A stretch of DNA of 64,000 bases from JADGRB01 sp963835825 (GCA_963835825.1 CAWIGZ010000008.1:62001-126000), one strand, 5' to 3'. Counted from the stretch's first letter, positions 34,507-44,431 are shown. Numbers and translations: made by a program. Notes: generated by a model from the sequence alone, not told the origin.

Positions 34507-35412
34507 TCACCTCAGGCGGGCAAAGCGCGCCGTCACCAGGCGGGCGATCAGGGTGATGAGGAAGGTCAACAAGACCAGGGTCAGCGCCGCCCCCCAGGCG
34601 CGGTTCTGGGCCGCCACGAACGACGACGTGGCGTTGCTGAAGATCTGCAGCGAGAGGGCCGTGTTCGCCTCGACGAACAGGTGCGGGTTGTATTCCGTTG
34701 CCGCGCCGGTCGCGAACAGCAACGGCGCGGTCTCGCCGGCGGCGCGCGCGACGGCGAGCAGTGACCCCGAGATGATGCCCGGCATCGCGGCCGGCAACAC
34801 CACCGACAGGATCGTTCGGCTCTTCGAGGTCCCGACCGCGTACGACGCCTCCCGCAGGTGGTTCGGCACCAGGCGCAGCATCTGCTCCGTCGCGCCGATG
34901 ACGACCGGAAGCATCAGGCAGGCGAGGGCCAGCGCGCCGCCGAACGCGGAGTAGCCAAACCTCAGCGTCCAGGTCACGTAGACGAACAGCCCCATCACGA
35001 TCGACGGAACGCCGGTCATCACGTTGGACATGAACCGGACCAGTCGAGAAAAGCGATTGGTCACCCCGTACTCGTGCAGATAGACCGCTCCGGCCACGCC
35101 CAGCGGCACCGAGATCAGGGTCGCCGCTCCGGTGGCCAGCAGCGTCCCGAGGATGGCCGGTCCCATCCCCGGTCCGGGCCGGCGCGCCACGACCGGGATC
35201 TCGTCGACGAAGAAGGCGGGAAAATGATGAAAGGCGACCCGCGATCCGCGCGAGAACAGCGCCCACAGAATCGCGACGAGCGGCAGCGCCAGCGCAATGA
35301 CCGAGGCGGTCATGAGTCCGGTCATGATGGCGCTCTTGACCGACCGCCAGCTCCGCTTGGCCGTCAGGTCGGGGGGCGCGAGCATCTCCACGGTGACATC
35401 CGCCGCGGTCAT
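34507..35412 (-). CDS. pstA: Phosphate ABC transporter permease PstA
   Basis: A 301-residue permease with six membrane helices. The permease signature loop is in LREASYAVGTSKSRTILSVV, and VARAAGETAPLLF is strongly conserved in PstA. ATG 35412 overlaps the pstC stop by four bases, giving translational coupling. The open frame extends much further upstream, but that part is a shadow of pstC and pstS. It forms the translocation channel together with PstC. Confidence 0.95.
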   Translation of the reverse strand: MTAADVTVEMLAPPDLTAKRSWRSVKSAIMTGLMTASVIALALPLVAILWALFSRGSRVAFHHFPAFFVDEIPVVARRPGPGMGPAILGTLLATGAATLISVPLGVAGAVYLHEYGVTNRFSRLVRFMSNVMTGVPSIVMGLFVYVTWTLRFGYSAFGGALALACLMLPVVIGATEQMLRLVPNHLREASYAVGTSKSRTILSVVLPAAMPGIISGSLLAVARAAGETAPLLFATGAATEYNPHLFVEANTALSLQIFSNATSSFVAAQNRAWGAALTLVLLTFLITLIARLVTARFARLR

Positions 35413-36299
35413 GTGCCCTGTCCGCGCCTCATCGATCGCTGGACGATCCCCGTCGCCACCAGGTTGACCAGGATGGTGACCGCGAACAACGTCACCGCCA
35501 GGGCGATCAGCGCCGACTTGTGAAGCTCCTGGGCCTCCCCCCACTCGTTGGCGATCACCGCCGGCATCGAGTTGCCCGACGCCAGCGGGTTGATGGTCAT
35601 CTGACCCAGCGCCGAACCGATGACCAGGGCCGCGGCGATCGTTTCGCCCATCGCCCGTCCCAGGCCGAGCATCACCGCGCCCACCAGCCCGCCGGCGCTG
35701 TGGGGGAGGACCGTCGCGGTGATCATCTCCCAGCGGGTCGTCCCCATGGCCAGCGCCCCCTCCTTGTCGCCGACCGGGGTCGTGTCGATGACCTCGCGCG
35801 CGAGCGACGTGATGATGGGAAGGATCATGATGGCCAGGATGATGCCGGCGGTGAGGAACGAGCGCCCGATGTCGAAGAGCTGCGAGAGCACCAGCACGCC
35901 CCACAGCCCGAACACCACCGACGGCACCCCGGCCAGCAGATCGACGAGGTAGATGAGCGGCCGCGCCAGCCGGGGGTGGGCGACCTGGGTCAGGAACAGC
36001 GCGACGCCCAGGCTGATCGGCACGGCGAGCACGATGGCGATGGTGGCGGTGAAGGCCGTGCCCCAGATGAAGGGGAGCGCCCCGAAGATCCGGTCGGGCG
36101 GGGACCAGCGCGTCGAGGTGAAGAACCGAAGGCCCATCTCGCCGAACACGGGGAGCGCGCGGCGGGTCATGGTCAGCGCGATGAGTCCCAGGATCAGCAG
36201 CACCAGGCCGGCCGCGCCGGCCGTGATCTTGCCGAACGCGCGGTCGCTGTACGCGGGCGGTCCGCGCAGATCGATCATCTCCGGCCTCTCCTCGCTCAT
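35409..36299 (-). CDS. pstC: Phosphate ABC transporter permease PstC
   Basis: A 296-residue permease with six helices. Characteristic segments include FFTSTRWSPPDRIFGALPFI, DLLAGVPSVVFGLWGVLVL, EGALAMGTTRWEMITATVLP (cytoplasmic loop contacting PstB) and LGRAMGETIAAALVIG. ATG 36299 lies 6 bases after the pstS stop. It pairs with PstA in the inner membrane. Confidence 0.95.
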   Translation of the reverse strand: MSEERPEMIDLRGPPAYSDRAFGKITAGAAGLVLLILGLIALTMTRRALPVFGEMGLRFFTSTRWSPPDRIFGALPFIWGTAFTATIAIVLAVPISLGVALFLTQVAHPRLARPLIYLVDLLAGVPSVVFGLWGVLVLSQLFDIGRSFLTAGIILAIMILPIITSLAREVIDTTPVGDKEGALAMGTTRWEMITATVLPHSAGGLVGAVMLGLGRAMGETIAAALVIGSALGQMTINPLASGNSMPAVIANEWGEAQELHKSALIALAVTLFAVTILVNLVATGIVQRSMRRGQGT

Positions 36300-36305
36300 G
36301 GCGCG

Positions 36306-37331
36306 TCAGGGCAGCTTGACCCTGTCGACCTGCTTGAGCGCCCTCGTCTGGAGTCCCTGCGGCAGCGGCGCGTAGTCGAGCTCGGTGAGCAGCTTCTGGC
36401 CATCGCCGTCCAGGAAGGTGAGGTACTGCTTCAGCGCTTCCCCCTTCGCGCGGTCGGTCTGCTTGGCGTAGACGATGACCCACGTTTGCGCCGTGATCGG
36501 GTAGGCCTTGTCGCCTTTGGCGTCGATGGCGCTGAAGACCAGGTTGGCCTTGACGTTGATTCCCTCGCCCGCGGCCGAGGCGCCGGCCGGGGTCGCCTCG
36601 ACGTATTTGCCCGCCCGGTTCTTGATGCTGGCGTACTTCACCCCGGAGGCCTTGGCGTCGGAGAGATCGACGTAGCCGATCGCGCCCCGGGTCGACTTGA
36701 CGATCTGGGCGACGCCGGAGTTGCCCTGACCCGCCTGCGTGTCGCTCGGCCACTCGACGGTCGAGCCGCTCTTGAGCTTCCAGATCCCCTGGGCGGCGGA
36801 GCTCAGATATTCGGTGAAGTTCTGGGTGGTGCCCGAGCCGTCGGCGCGACGGGCGACCACGATCTCGGTGCCGGGCAGCTTCACGCCGGGATTGTCGGCG
36901 GCGATCTCCTTGTCGTTCCACTTCGTGATCTGGCGCTGGAAGATCTTGGCGATGACCGGCGCGGAGAGCTGCAGCTTGTTGACCCCGTCCAGGTTGTAAA
37001 CGACCGCGATCGGGGAGAGAAGGATCGGGAAGTAGAGCAGCTGGCCTCCCTTGGCCTTGGCCGCCTCCTTGGCGGGGAACGGGGAGTCGGAGCCGGCGAA
37101 GTCGACGACGCCGTCCGCCAGATCCTGCCGTCCCTTGCCGCTGCCGCCGCCGCCGTAGTTGATCGTGACGCCCTTGTGCGTCTTTTCGAACTGCTCGATG
37201 GCCACCTCCTGATACGGCTTGGAGAGCGTCGAGCCGCTGCCGTTGAGGGTGACGCCCGCCCCGAAGGCGACGCCCAGCGTGGCGAAGCTGAGTCCGGCGA
37301 CGGCGCCGATGAAGAGCAGATGTTTGAGCAT
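36306..37331 (-). CDS. pstS: Periplasmic phosphate-binding protein
   Basis: A 341-residue protein with a Sec signal peptide (MLKHLLFIGAVAGLSFATLG, cleaved about AFG-AG). Phosphate-binding loops typical of PstS are visible: NGSGSTLSKPYQ, DFAGSDSPFP and RRADGSGTTQNFTEYL. AGQGNSGVAQIVKSTRGAIG follows. ATG 37331 has an AGGAGG ribosome site and is 16 bases downstream of phoU. It captures phosphate and delivers it to PstCA. Confidence 0.96.
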   Translation of the reverse strand: MLKHLLFIGAVAGLSFATLGVAFGAGVTLNGSGSTLSKPYQEVAIEQFEKTHKGVTINYGGGGSGKGRQDLADGVVDFAGSDSPFPAKEAAKAKGGQLLYFPILLSPIAVVYNLDGVNKLQLSAPVIAKIFQRQITKWNDKEIAADNPGVKLPGTEIVVARRADGSGTTQNFTEYLSSAAQGIWKLKSGSTVEWPSDTQAGQGNSGVAQIVKSTRGAIGYVDLSDAKASGVKYASIKNRAGKYVEATPAGASAAGEGINVKANLVFSAIDAKGDKAYPITAQTWVIVYAKQTDRAKGEALKQYLTFLDGDGQKLLTELDYAPLPQGLQTRALKQVDRVKLP

Positions 37332-37347
37332 CGTTGACGACCTCCTG

Positions 37348-38028
37348 TCAGTTGGTAGCGCTCCGTCCGACGTGTCGCACGTCGGTGGCAGACACCATGA
37401 AGATGACCTCCTCGGCCAGGTTCTTGACGTGGTCGCCGATCCTCTCCAGGTAGCGGCTGACCGAGGTGAGGGGCAGGACCCGGGTGACGGTGGCCGGATC
37501 GGCGGCGACGTGGGCGATGAGCTCGGCGAAGAAGCTGGAGTTGAGCCGGTCGATCTCGGCGTCGGCGCTGATGACGGCGTTGGCCTCGTCGAGGTTCCCC
37601 TGCACGAAGCTCTCGATGGCGGCGTGAAGGTTGCGCTCGACCAGCGTGGCCAGGCGGGTGAGATCGCCGCGCCAGTCCAAGCTCGACAGACGGTTGAGCT
37701 CCAGCGCGCGCCTGGCGATGCCCGCCGCCAGATCGCCGATGCGTTCGACGTCGACCACGAATTTCAGCGCCATGGTCACGAAGCGCAGGTCCGACGCCAG
37801 CGGATGGCGGGACATGAGGATGTGCATCGCCAGCCGGTCGATCTCGTTCTCGTCGGTGTCGATGAGATGATCGCCCTCGATGACCTGCCGGGCGAGGGCG
37901 TCGTTCTGCGTCGTCAGGGCCTCCATGGCCAGCGCGATCTGCTCGGCCGCGCGGGCCGCCATCGCCGTGAGACGCTCCTTCAGCGTCCTCAGCTCGTGCG
38001 CGAATTCTCGATCCGTTGGCTCGATCAT
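37348..38028 (-). CDS. phoU: Phosphate uptake regulator PhoU
   Basis: A 226-residue all-helical protein with two PhoU repeats. Metal-binding signatures are ALKFVVDVERIGDLA and TSVSRYLERIGDHVKNLAEE. ATG 38028 (MIEPTDREFAHELRTLKERL) matches the normal N-terminus and is preferred to the upstream ATG at 38115. Here phoU is first in the operon, whereas in E. coli it is last. PhoU relays the transporter state to PhoR. No phoB or phoR gene is in the window, and I could not identify a Pho box in the 66 bases between the udk terminator and the start. Confidence 0.95.
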   Translation of the reverse strand: MIEPTDREFAHELRTLKERLTAMAARAAEQIALAMEALTTQNDALARQVIEGDHLIDTDENEIDRLAMHILMSRHPLASDLRFVTMALKFVVDVERIGDLAAGIARRALELNRLSSLDWRGDLTRLATLVERNLHAAIESFVQGNLDEANAVISADAEIDRLNSSFFAELIAHVAADPATVTRVLPLTSVSRYLERIGDHVKNLAEEVIFMVSATDVRHVGRSATN

Positions 38029-38091
38029 CGACGGGTCGAAGGTAATGACCGCTCCGCTCAGGAAGACCCGCAATCGCCGCCGTCGCCAAAT

Positions 38092-38122
38092 TGTAAGAAA
38101 AGCGATCGGGGGCATCCCCGAT
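38092..38122 (-). terminator. Rho-independent terminator downstream of udk
   Basis: Read on the minus strand, a 7-bp stem (ATCGGGG / CCCCGAT) with a 4-base loop is followed by CGCTTTTCTTAC. It lies about 47 bases past the udk stop and upstream of phoU. It should separate udk transcription from the phosphate operon. Confidence 0.6.
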
Positions 38123-38168
38123 GAACGCGGCGGCCGCGGGGGGATCCAGGAAGTCGGTCGCCCCGGCG

Positions 38169-38786
<618 letters not shown>

Positions 38787-39120
38787 GCCCGAAGATTACA
38801 CGGCCGGGCGGCCAGTTGGGCGTGCCCCGAAAGGCGACGGCGCCCGCGGCGGACGATGCTCGACGCCGCGGGGCCCGAAGGCGCTCTGGGCCGCCTTCGC
38901 GCGGCACGTCGTCGGGCATGGTCCGCTGCGCTCACCGTCGCCTTTTCGGCGACGCCCTCCCTAGTTGTTCCGTTTGGGCGGAGATCGGTTTGCGATAAGC
39001 CGCGCTCCCCTTCCCAAGCGTGGGCTCATGTACGGCCGCGTGGGACGCCCGCCTCTTCAATGAGCAACCCTTTCGTTTGGGGGCTGTCCTTCGCCTGGCT
39101 TTCGGCGTTATCGTCGGAGC
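38787..39120. other. 334-base intergenic region with repeat copy C and a degenerate second copy
   Basis: No gene is visible. Positions 38818-38840 (GGGCGTGCCCCGAAAGGCGA then CGG) look like a decayed forward copy of the dispersed element, facing the intact reverse copy at 38886-38964. The last 156 bases are the probable promoter/leader of the GTG-start gene at 39121, with no clear sigma-70 hexamers. Confidence 0.55.
38886..38964 (-). repeat. Dispersed three-hairpin element, copy C (reverse orientation)
   Basis: A 79-bp copy with CTAG at one end and CTGG at the other. In its forward sense, hairpin 1 is CGTCGCC / GGCGACG (loop GAAAA), hairpin 2 is GGTGAGC-GCA-GCGGACC (altered triloop), and hairpin 3 is GCCGC / GCGGC around GCGAAG. 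It is not attached to a gene stop. Confidence 0.85.
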
Positions 39121-40557
39121 GTGCGAACCTGCGCTCACCTTGCCAGGCCGTCGGTAGGAGGCATTTCTCGCGGCGCGCGCTGGCTCATCGCCGGCGCTCT
39201 GATCGCGATGCTGTTGCCGCGGCCGGTCCAGGCGGAAGATCGAGACAGCGCGACGGTCGGCAAGATCACTCTGCTCAACCGCAAGGCGGTCGACGCGTAC
39301 CAACACCTGGAGTTCGAGACGGCGGTCAAGCTCCTCAATGAGGCGCTGGAGGTCTCGGAGCGGGCGGGTCTCACGTTGCATCCGATCCGGGCGCGCACCT
39401 TCGTCACGCTGGGGATCGTGACCCTGGGGGGATACAAGCAGCGCGACCAGGCGATCAAGTATTTCCGCAGGGCGCTCCAGATCCAACCGGAGGTGCGGCT
39501 CAGTCCGGGGCTCGCCAACCCGGAGATCCAGGCGGCGTTCGACGAAGCGATCGCCGGCCTGGCGAACGGCACCAGCGACGAGCTGCCGCCGGACAAGGCG
39601 CTGGTGCACGAGCCGGTTCACGCCGGACAGGTGGGGCAACCGGTGCCGATCACGGTGGTGCCCGACAAGGACCTCGGCGCGAGCGCGCTCGTGCTGCGCT
39701 ACCGGGCGGAGACCGCCCCGGCTTTTGCCGACCTGCCGATGCAGAAGGGTCCCTCGGGTGCCTTCACGGCGGCCATTCCGGCATCCGCGACGATGGGACA
39801 GCAGGTCGTCTACTCCATCGAGGCGCGGCGCGCCGACGGATCGGTGATCGTCCGGCGCGGGTCCGCCGCCGATCCGATCGTGGTGACGCTGGTCGAGCCG
39901 ACCAAGCCGGCCGTGGCCGTGACGAGCCCCGCGGAGACGCGGCCCCCGCCGGCGCCGGCGCGGTTCTATTTCGCCCTCCTCGGCGGGACGGGCATCGGCA
40001 CCGCCAGCGGAACGGGCGAGGAGACGCGCAATGACGTGGCCTCGTCGGGGATCGCCTGGACGCGGGCCGGGCAGCTGGCGCCGGAGATCGGGTACTTCCT
40101 CACGCCGCGGCTCAGGCTGGGCGTGCAGGCCCGCCTGCAGCTGGTCACCGGGGCGACGCCCTATCACCTGCTCACTTACGCTCCGGACGAGTGCGGCAGC
40201 GACCATGCCTGCTCGTCGTTCACCGGGGCGTTCGCGGGGTTGGTCAAGGTGGCGTGGTCGTTCCTGGACCCGGAGAGCGCGTTTCAGCCGTACGCCTCCC
40301 TGTCGGCGGGGTACGGCACGATTCGCCACGTGGCCAAGGTTTCGGGGCCCCAGACTTGCGGCGGAATGCCCCCCTATTACGCGGGGACCTGCCTGGACAC
40401 CGTCGCGGCGGGACCGGCGCTGTTCGGCCCCGGGGTCGGCTTTCAGTACCGCGTCTCGGACGGAGTCGGGCTGGTCGTCGAGCTCGACGGGCTGGTGGGC
40501 GCTCCCCAGTTCACCGCCAACGCGGACCTGAACTTGGGCGTCGCTTTCCAGCTCTGA
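39121..40557 (+). CDS. TPR-containing exported protein with C-terminal outer-membrane barrel
   Basis: A 478-residue protein from a GTG start, with a signal peptide ending about PVQAED. A TPR-like helical part (about 45-150) has NRKAVDAYQHLEFETAVKLL and QAIKYFRRALQIQPEVRLSP. A linker of Ig-like character follows, then a Pro-rich joint near residue 275 (ETRPPPAPARFYF). The last 200 residues are strand-rich, with paired cysteines and a terminal FQL. This architecture is common among uncharacterised myxobacterial envelope proteins. Function is unknown. It converges with the Ser/Thr kinase gene. Confidence 0.8.
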   Translation: MRTCAHLARPSVGGISRGARWLIAGALIAMLLPRPVQAEDRDSATVGKITLLNRKAVDAYQHLEFETAVKLLNEALEVSERAGLTLHPIRARTFVTLGIVTLGGYKQRDQAIKYFRRALQIQPEVRLSPGLANPEIQAAFDEAIAGLANGTSDELPPDKALVHEPVHAGQVGQPVPITVVPDKDLGASALVLRYRAETAPAFADLPMQKGPSGAFTAAIPASATMGQQVVYSIEARRADGSVIVRRGSAADPIVVTLVEPTKPAVAVTSPAETRPPPAPARFYFALLGGTGIGTASGTGEETRNDVASSGIAWTRAGQLAPEIGYFLTPRLRLGVQARLQLVTGATPYHLLTYAPDECGSDHACSSFTGAFAGLVKVAWSFLDPESAFQPYASLSAGYGTIRHVAKVSGPQTCGGMPPYYAGTCLDTVAAGPALFGPGVGFQYRVSDGVGLVVELDGLVGAPQFTANADLNLGVAFQL

Positions 40558-40579
40558 CAGCGGTGCGCGGCCGCCGAGG

Positions 40580-42499
40580 TCACTCGGCGTAGTCGTCGCC
40601 GAGATCGTAGTGCTGCTTGAGCTCGTGGCCGGGGGCGACCATCACCTGCGCGGCGTGATCGATCTTGAGGTCTTGCCGTTTGAGGGCGAGCTTGTGGGTG
40701 CCGCAGGAGACCGGGTAGTGCACCACCGGTGTTCGCTGGCCCGTATCCTTGCCGTCGATCCAGAGATCGGCCCAGGGGAAGGAGGCGATCGAGAGCAAGC
40801 AGTCGCGCGCCTGCTGGGTGGCGGGCGTGTTCTCGACGGCCGCCTCGGTCCGTGCCTCGTGGGCCGCCGCCGCGCGGGCGTGCAGGGGTGGGGGATGGTG
40901 CGGCTGCGAGGCGAGCGCCCGCTTCGGCTCCGCCGCCGCCGGCTGCAGGGGCAGCTCGGCGCGCACTGGCTTGGCGAGATCGGGGATCACCTTGTAGGTC
41001 ACCGTCGCGAACCCGGGCTTCTCGAACCGGAACGAGATGACGTCCCGCCCTTGGGGCAGCGTGACGCTCAACGGAGTACGACCGACCACCTCGCCAGAGT
41101 CTTCGCGGATCACCTGCGCGTCCTGCGGGCTCGAATCGAGCGAGATCTCGACGACGGCCGGCTTGGCGACCGGAGGTGGCGCCGCCGGTTCGGGCGGAGC
41201 CGCCGGCACCGGGACCGATTGGGCGGAGGCCGGCGCGACGGTCACCTCTTGCGGCGGTCCTTTGCGGGGAGACTGCGCGATGAGGACCAAGGCCGCGACT
41301 GCGCCGCCGAGCGCGCCCAGCGCGAGCCACTTGCGCCGGCCGCGCCGCCGACGGCTGGCCACCACCGGCCCCGAGGCGGCCAGGTCCCCGAGATCGATCT
41401 CCAGCGCCCCCTCCGGGATCGGCCGGGTGATCTTGCTCGACGAGGCTCGTTCCGCGGCGCGCGACGGGGTCGCGTGTCCTGCGGTGCCCGACGCCGGTGA
41501 CGGCGTGAAGGGGAGCTGGATCTCTCCCGAGCGCGACGGGCCCTTGGGAAACAGCGACAGGATCAGGTTGCGCGGCTCGTGCGGCGAGACCCGCATCTCG
41601 AACAGCGCCTTCTCGAGATCCTCGGCCATCTCGCCCGCGGTCTGGTAGCGGGTTTCGAGCTTGCGCTCGAGCGCCCGCATCACGATCGCATCGACCGACG
41701 CCGGCACCTCCGGGTTCAGCGAGGACGGGACGGGAACCGCCATCTCCAGCACCTTCTTGGCGCCGGTGAACTCGTTGGGGGACTTGAACAGCCGACGGCC
41801 GGTCAACATTTCGTGAAGCACGATGCCGACGGCGAAGATGTCCGACCGGCCGTCGGTCTGCTCCATCCGGACCTGCTCCGGGGACATGTACGCGACCTTC
41901 CCCTTCATCGTGCCGGCCTGCGTTTTGGTCTCGCGCAGCTCCTCGGTGACGCGGGCGATCCCGAAGTCGAGGATCTTCACGCCCCCGTGGAAGGAGAGCA
42001 TGATGTTGGACGGCGAGACGTCGCGGTGGACGATGCCGATCGGCTGTCCGGTCGCCGACTGCAGCCCGTGCGCGTAGTTCAATCCCAGGCAGGCCTGGCG
42101 GATGATTTCCAGGCTGGCCCCGACCGGCGCGATGCGTGCCTGGTCGGCGAGCTTTGCTTGAACGGCGAGCAGCGTCTCACCCTGGACGTGCTCCATGGCG
42201 ATGAAGAAGCTCTCGTCGATCTGTCCGAACTCGAAGATCTGGACCAGGTTCGGGTGTGACAGCAGGCCGGAGAGCTTGGCCTCGTCGATGAACATCTTGA
42301 CGAAGGCGGTGTCCTGCGAGAGGTGCGCGAGCATTCGCTTGATCACCAGCGTGCGCTGGAAGCCTTGCGGCCCGAGCGCGATGGCCAGGAACACCTCCGC
42401 CATTCCACCGACGCCGATCCGATCGAGGAGGTAGTACTTCCCGAACGGCTTCGCTCCAGGGAGCGGACACGGCTGACCGCTGACCTCCACGGGGATCAT
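40580..42499 (-). CDS. Membrane Ser/Thr protein kinase with C-terminal PEGA-like domains
   Basis: A 639-residue kinase, starting with ATG 42499 (MIPVEVSGQPCPLPGAKPFG). The kinase domain (about 20-290) has the glycine loop RIGVGGMAEVF, the catalytic loop GIVHRDVSPSNIML, the magnesium loop ILDFGIARV and an activation segment ending AYMSPEQV. All catalytic residues are present, with Ser replacing the usual Lys two residues after the Asp, as in many myxobacterial kinases. A transmembrane helix near residue 395 precedes a Pro/Ala-rich stretch, a PEGA-like domain (SPQDAQVIREDSGEVVGRTP) and a second Cys-containing domain with SFPWADLWIDGKDTGQ. Confidence 0.92.
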   Translation of the reverse strand: MIPVEVSGQPCPLPGAKPFGKYYLLDRIGVGGMAEVFLAIALGPQGFQRTLVIKRMLAHLSQDTAFVKMFIDEAKLSGLLSHPNLVQIFEFGQIDESFFIAMEHVQGETLLAVQAKLADQARIAPVGASLEIIRQACLGLNYAHGLQSATGQPIGIVHRDVSPSNIMLSFHGGVKILDFGIARVTEELRETKTQAGTMKGKVAYMSPEQVRMEQTDGRSDIFAVGIVLHEMLTGRRLFKSPNEFTGAKKVLEMAVPVPSSLNPEVPASVDAIVMRALERKLETRYQTAGEMAEDLEKALFEMRVSPHEPRNLILSLFPKGPSRSGEIQLPFTPSPASGTAGHATPSRAAERASSSKITRPIPEGALEIDLGDLAASGPVVASRRRRGRRKWLALGALGGAVAALVLIAQSPRKGPPQEVTVAPASAQSVPVPAAPPEPAAPPPVAKPAVVEISLDSSPQDAQVIREDSGEVVGRTPLSVTLPQGRDVISFRFEKPGFATVTYKVIPDLAKPVRAELPLQPAAAEPKRALASQPHHPPPLHARAAAAHEARTEAAVENTPATQQARDCLLSIASFPWADLWIDGKDTGQRTPVVHYPVSCGTHKLALKRQDLKIDHAAQVMVAPGHELKQHYDLGDDYAE

Positions 42500-42604
42500 C
42501 GTAAGCCGATCTCGGCGCAAGAGCCACGCGGCTGCAGATCGAATCCGGGCACTGTGGGAGAGCCTCCGACCCCCTCGCACCTCGGCCGCCGAGGCGCCGT
42601 ACGG

Positions 42605-44431
42605 TCACTCGTCGACCGCGGCACCTTGCAGCTCGTACTCGCGTTTGAACTCCCGCCCCTCACTGACCGTCACTCTCTCCTCCTGATCGACTTTCAGGTC
42701 TGGTCGCTTGAATTCCAGACGATGAGGGCCGCAAGTCACTGGCAATCCGACAACCGGCGTTTGCTGACCGGTGTTTGCGCCGTCAATCCACAGGTCGGAC
42801 CAGGGGTACGAACCGACCGTGAGGCGACATTCGGCCGCGGCGGTCCGCGCCTCCGCATGGTCGCTCTCGGTTGGACCGGCCGTTTTCATCGGGACGGCCG
42901 GGTGTGCGCGCCCTCTGGCCAGCGGCTTCCCGGAGGCCGGCGCCTCGCTCCCCTTCGCCGGCCGAACGGATGCCGTCGCTGCGGTGCCGGGCGCCGGTAC
43001 GGGGGCGGTCCCTTCGCGCGGCGCGGCCGGCGCTTCCCGGACCGGCGCGGGAATGGGGAGAGCGGTCGGTGCGCTGGTGGCCATCGCCGTCGTGGCCGGC
43101 GACGTCGGTGCGCTGGCGCCCCCGCCGGTCGGTCGGCTGCCGCCGCGCAATGCAACGAGGGCGGCCCCGACCGCCAGCACCAGGCCCACGGCAATCAGCG
43201 GGCGGAAGGGAGTCGTGCGGCGCCTGTGGCCGTCCCCCGCCTGCAAGGCATGCTCCGCAAAGGGGGAACTGCTCAGCAGCGACGGATCGTCTGCGGCCAA
43301 GCTCCAGGGGCTCACCACGGTCGGTTCATTGTTGGCGAAGACGGGCGGGCTCACCACCGTCGGCTCGTTCTGAGCCAGTTGTTCCGTCCTCCCTCCGGGC
43401 GCTGCGGTCGTCGCAGGCGCCTCAACGCGCGGAGAGAGCCCCGAGGTCTGCCGCAGCACTTCGGCCATCCCTGACGGGAGCGCCGAGACCGCGGTCGTCT
43501 CCTCGGTGTCGGCTTCGACGGCCGGCGCATCGGCGGCGTCGATGCGCGAGCGCTGTGGCACTTGATTCACCGGCAAGCTGGCCGTCCAGCGAAAATGCAG
43601 CGCGAACTCCGACACCGACGGAAACCGGGCCTTCTGATCCTTGGCCAGGGCTCGCGACAGAACCTGATCCAGCTCACCCGGGAGCTCGGGCCGAAAATCT
43701 CGAATGGGAGCGGCGGCGGCGTGCACCACCTGATAGGCCACGGCGGCCAGCGTTCCGCCGGAAAACGCGGGGCGGCCGGTGAGCATCTCGTAGACGATCG
43801 CGGCGAGCGAGAATTGGTCCGACGCGGCGTCGAGCTGGTCGATCTTTCCCTCGGCCTGCTCCGGGGACATGTATTGCGGCGTCCCCAGCACCGCGGCCAT
43901 GCCGGTGATCTTCTGGGAGATCGAGACGATCTTCGAGATGCCGAAGTCGAGGATCTTCACCCGCTCGGCCTGCCCGCCGGTGGCCGGCATCACGAAGACG
44001 TTTTGCGGGTGCATGTCGCGATGGACGACGCCTTCGAGGTGCGCGGCGGTCAACGCCGAGCTCAGTTGATCGGTGATGTCGACGACGCGCGGGAGCGGCA
44101 AGGGACCGGTGCGCGCCAGGACCTTCCCCAGCGGCTCGCCGTCGAGGTACTCCATCACCAGGTAAGCCACACCGTCTGGCAGCGTGTTGAAGTCGACCAC
44201 CGACACGATCCCGGGATGCCGCAGCCGCGAGGTCACCTGGGCCTCGCGCATGAACCGCGGAAGGGCCTCCGGGTGGTCGCGCACCCCCGGGTGGAGGAAC
44301 TTCACCGCGTATCGGTGAGCCAGGCGGGCGTGGGTCGCTTCATAGACCTCACCCATGCCGCCGCTGCCGATCCGGCGGACGATGCGGTACGTGCCTCCCA
44401 GCAACGTACCTGGCTCTACATTGGGGGCCAC
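42605..44431 (-). CDS. Membrane Ser/Thr protein kinase with PEGA-like tail
   Basis: A 608-residue kinase from a GTG start at 44431. The glycine loop is RIGSGGMGEVY, the ATP lysine is in YAVKFLH, the catalytic loop GVVHRDMHPQNVFV has His where Lys normally stands (HRDxK), and ILDFGISKI and QYMSPEQAEG follow. The juxtamembrane region has repeated NEPTVVSP segments, possible phosphosites or FHA-binding motifs. One transmembrane helix lies near residue 410. The C-terminal domain (SYPWSDLWIDGANTGQQTP) is clearly homologous to that of the next kinase, 105 bases downstream, though the kinase domains are quite different. Confidence 0.92.
   Translation of the reverse strand: MAPNVEPGTLLGGTYRIVRRIGSGGMGEVYEATHARLAHRYAVKFLHPGVRDHPEALPRFMREAQVTSRLRHPGIVSVVDFNTLPDGVAYLVMEYLDGEPLGKVLARTGPLPLPRVVDITDQLSSALTAAHLEGVVHRDMHPQNVFVMPATGGQAERVKILDFGISKIVSISQKITGMAAVLGTPQYMSPEQAEGKIDQLDAASDQFSLAAIVYEMLTGRPAFSGGTLAAVAYQVVHAAAAPIRDFRPELPGELDQVLSRALAKDQKARFPSVSEFALHFRWTASLPVNQVPQRSRIDAADAPAVEADTEETTAVSALPSGMAEVLRQTSGLSPRVEAPATTAAPGGRTEQLAQNEPTVVSPPVFANNEPTVVSPWSLAADDPSLLSSSPFAEHALQAGDGHRRRTTPFRPLIAVGLVLAVGAALVALRGGSRPTGGGASAPTSPATTAMATSAPTALPIPAPVREAPAAPREGTAPVPAPGTAATASVRPAKGSEAPASGKPLARGRAHPAVPMKTAGPTESDHAEARTAAAECRLTVGSYPWSDLWIDGANTGQQTPVVGLPVTCGPHRLEFKRPDLKVDQEERVTVSEGREFKREYELQGAAVDE

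Noticed and set aside
34507..36921. An 804-residue frame covering pstA and the region upstream
   Set aside because: Only residues after ATG 35412 are PstA. The N-terminal part is a shadow of pstC and pstS.
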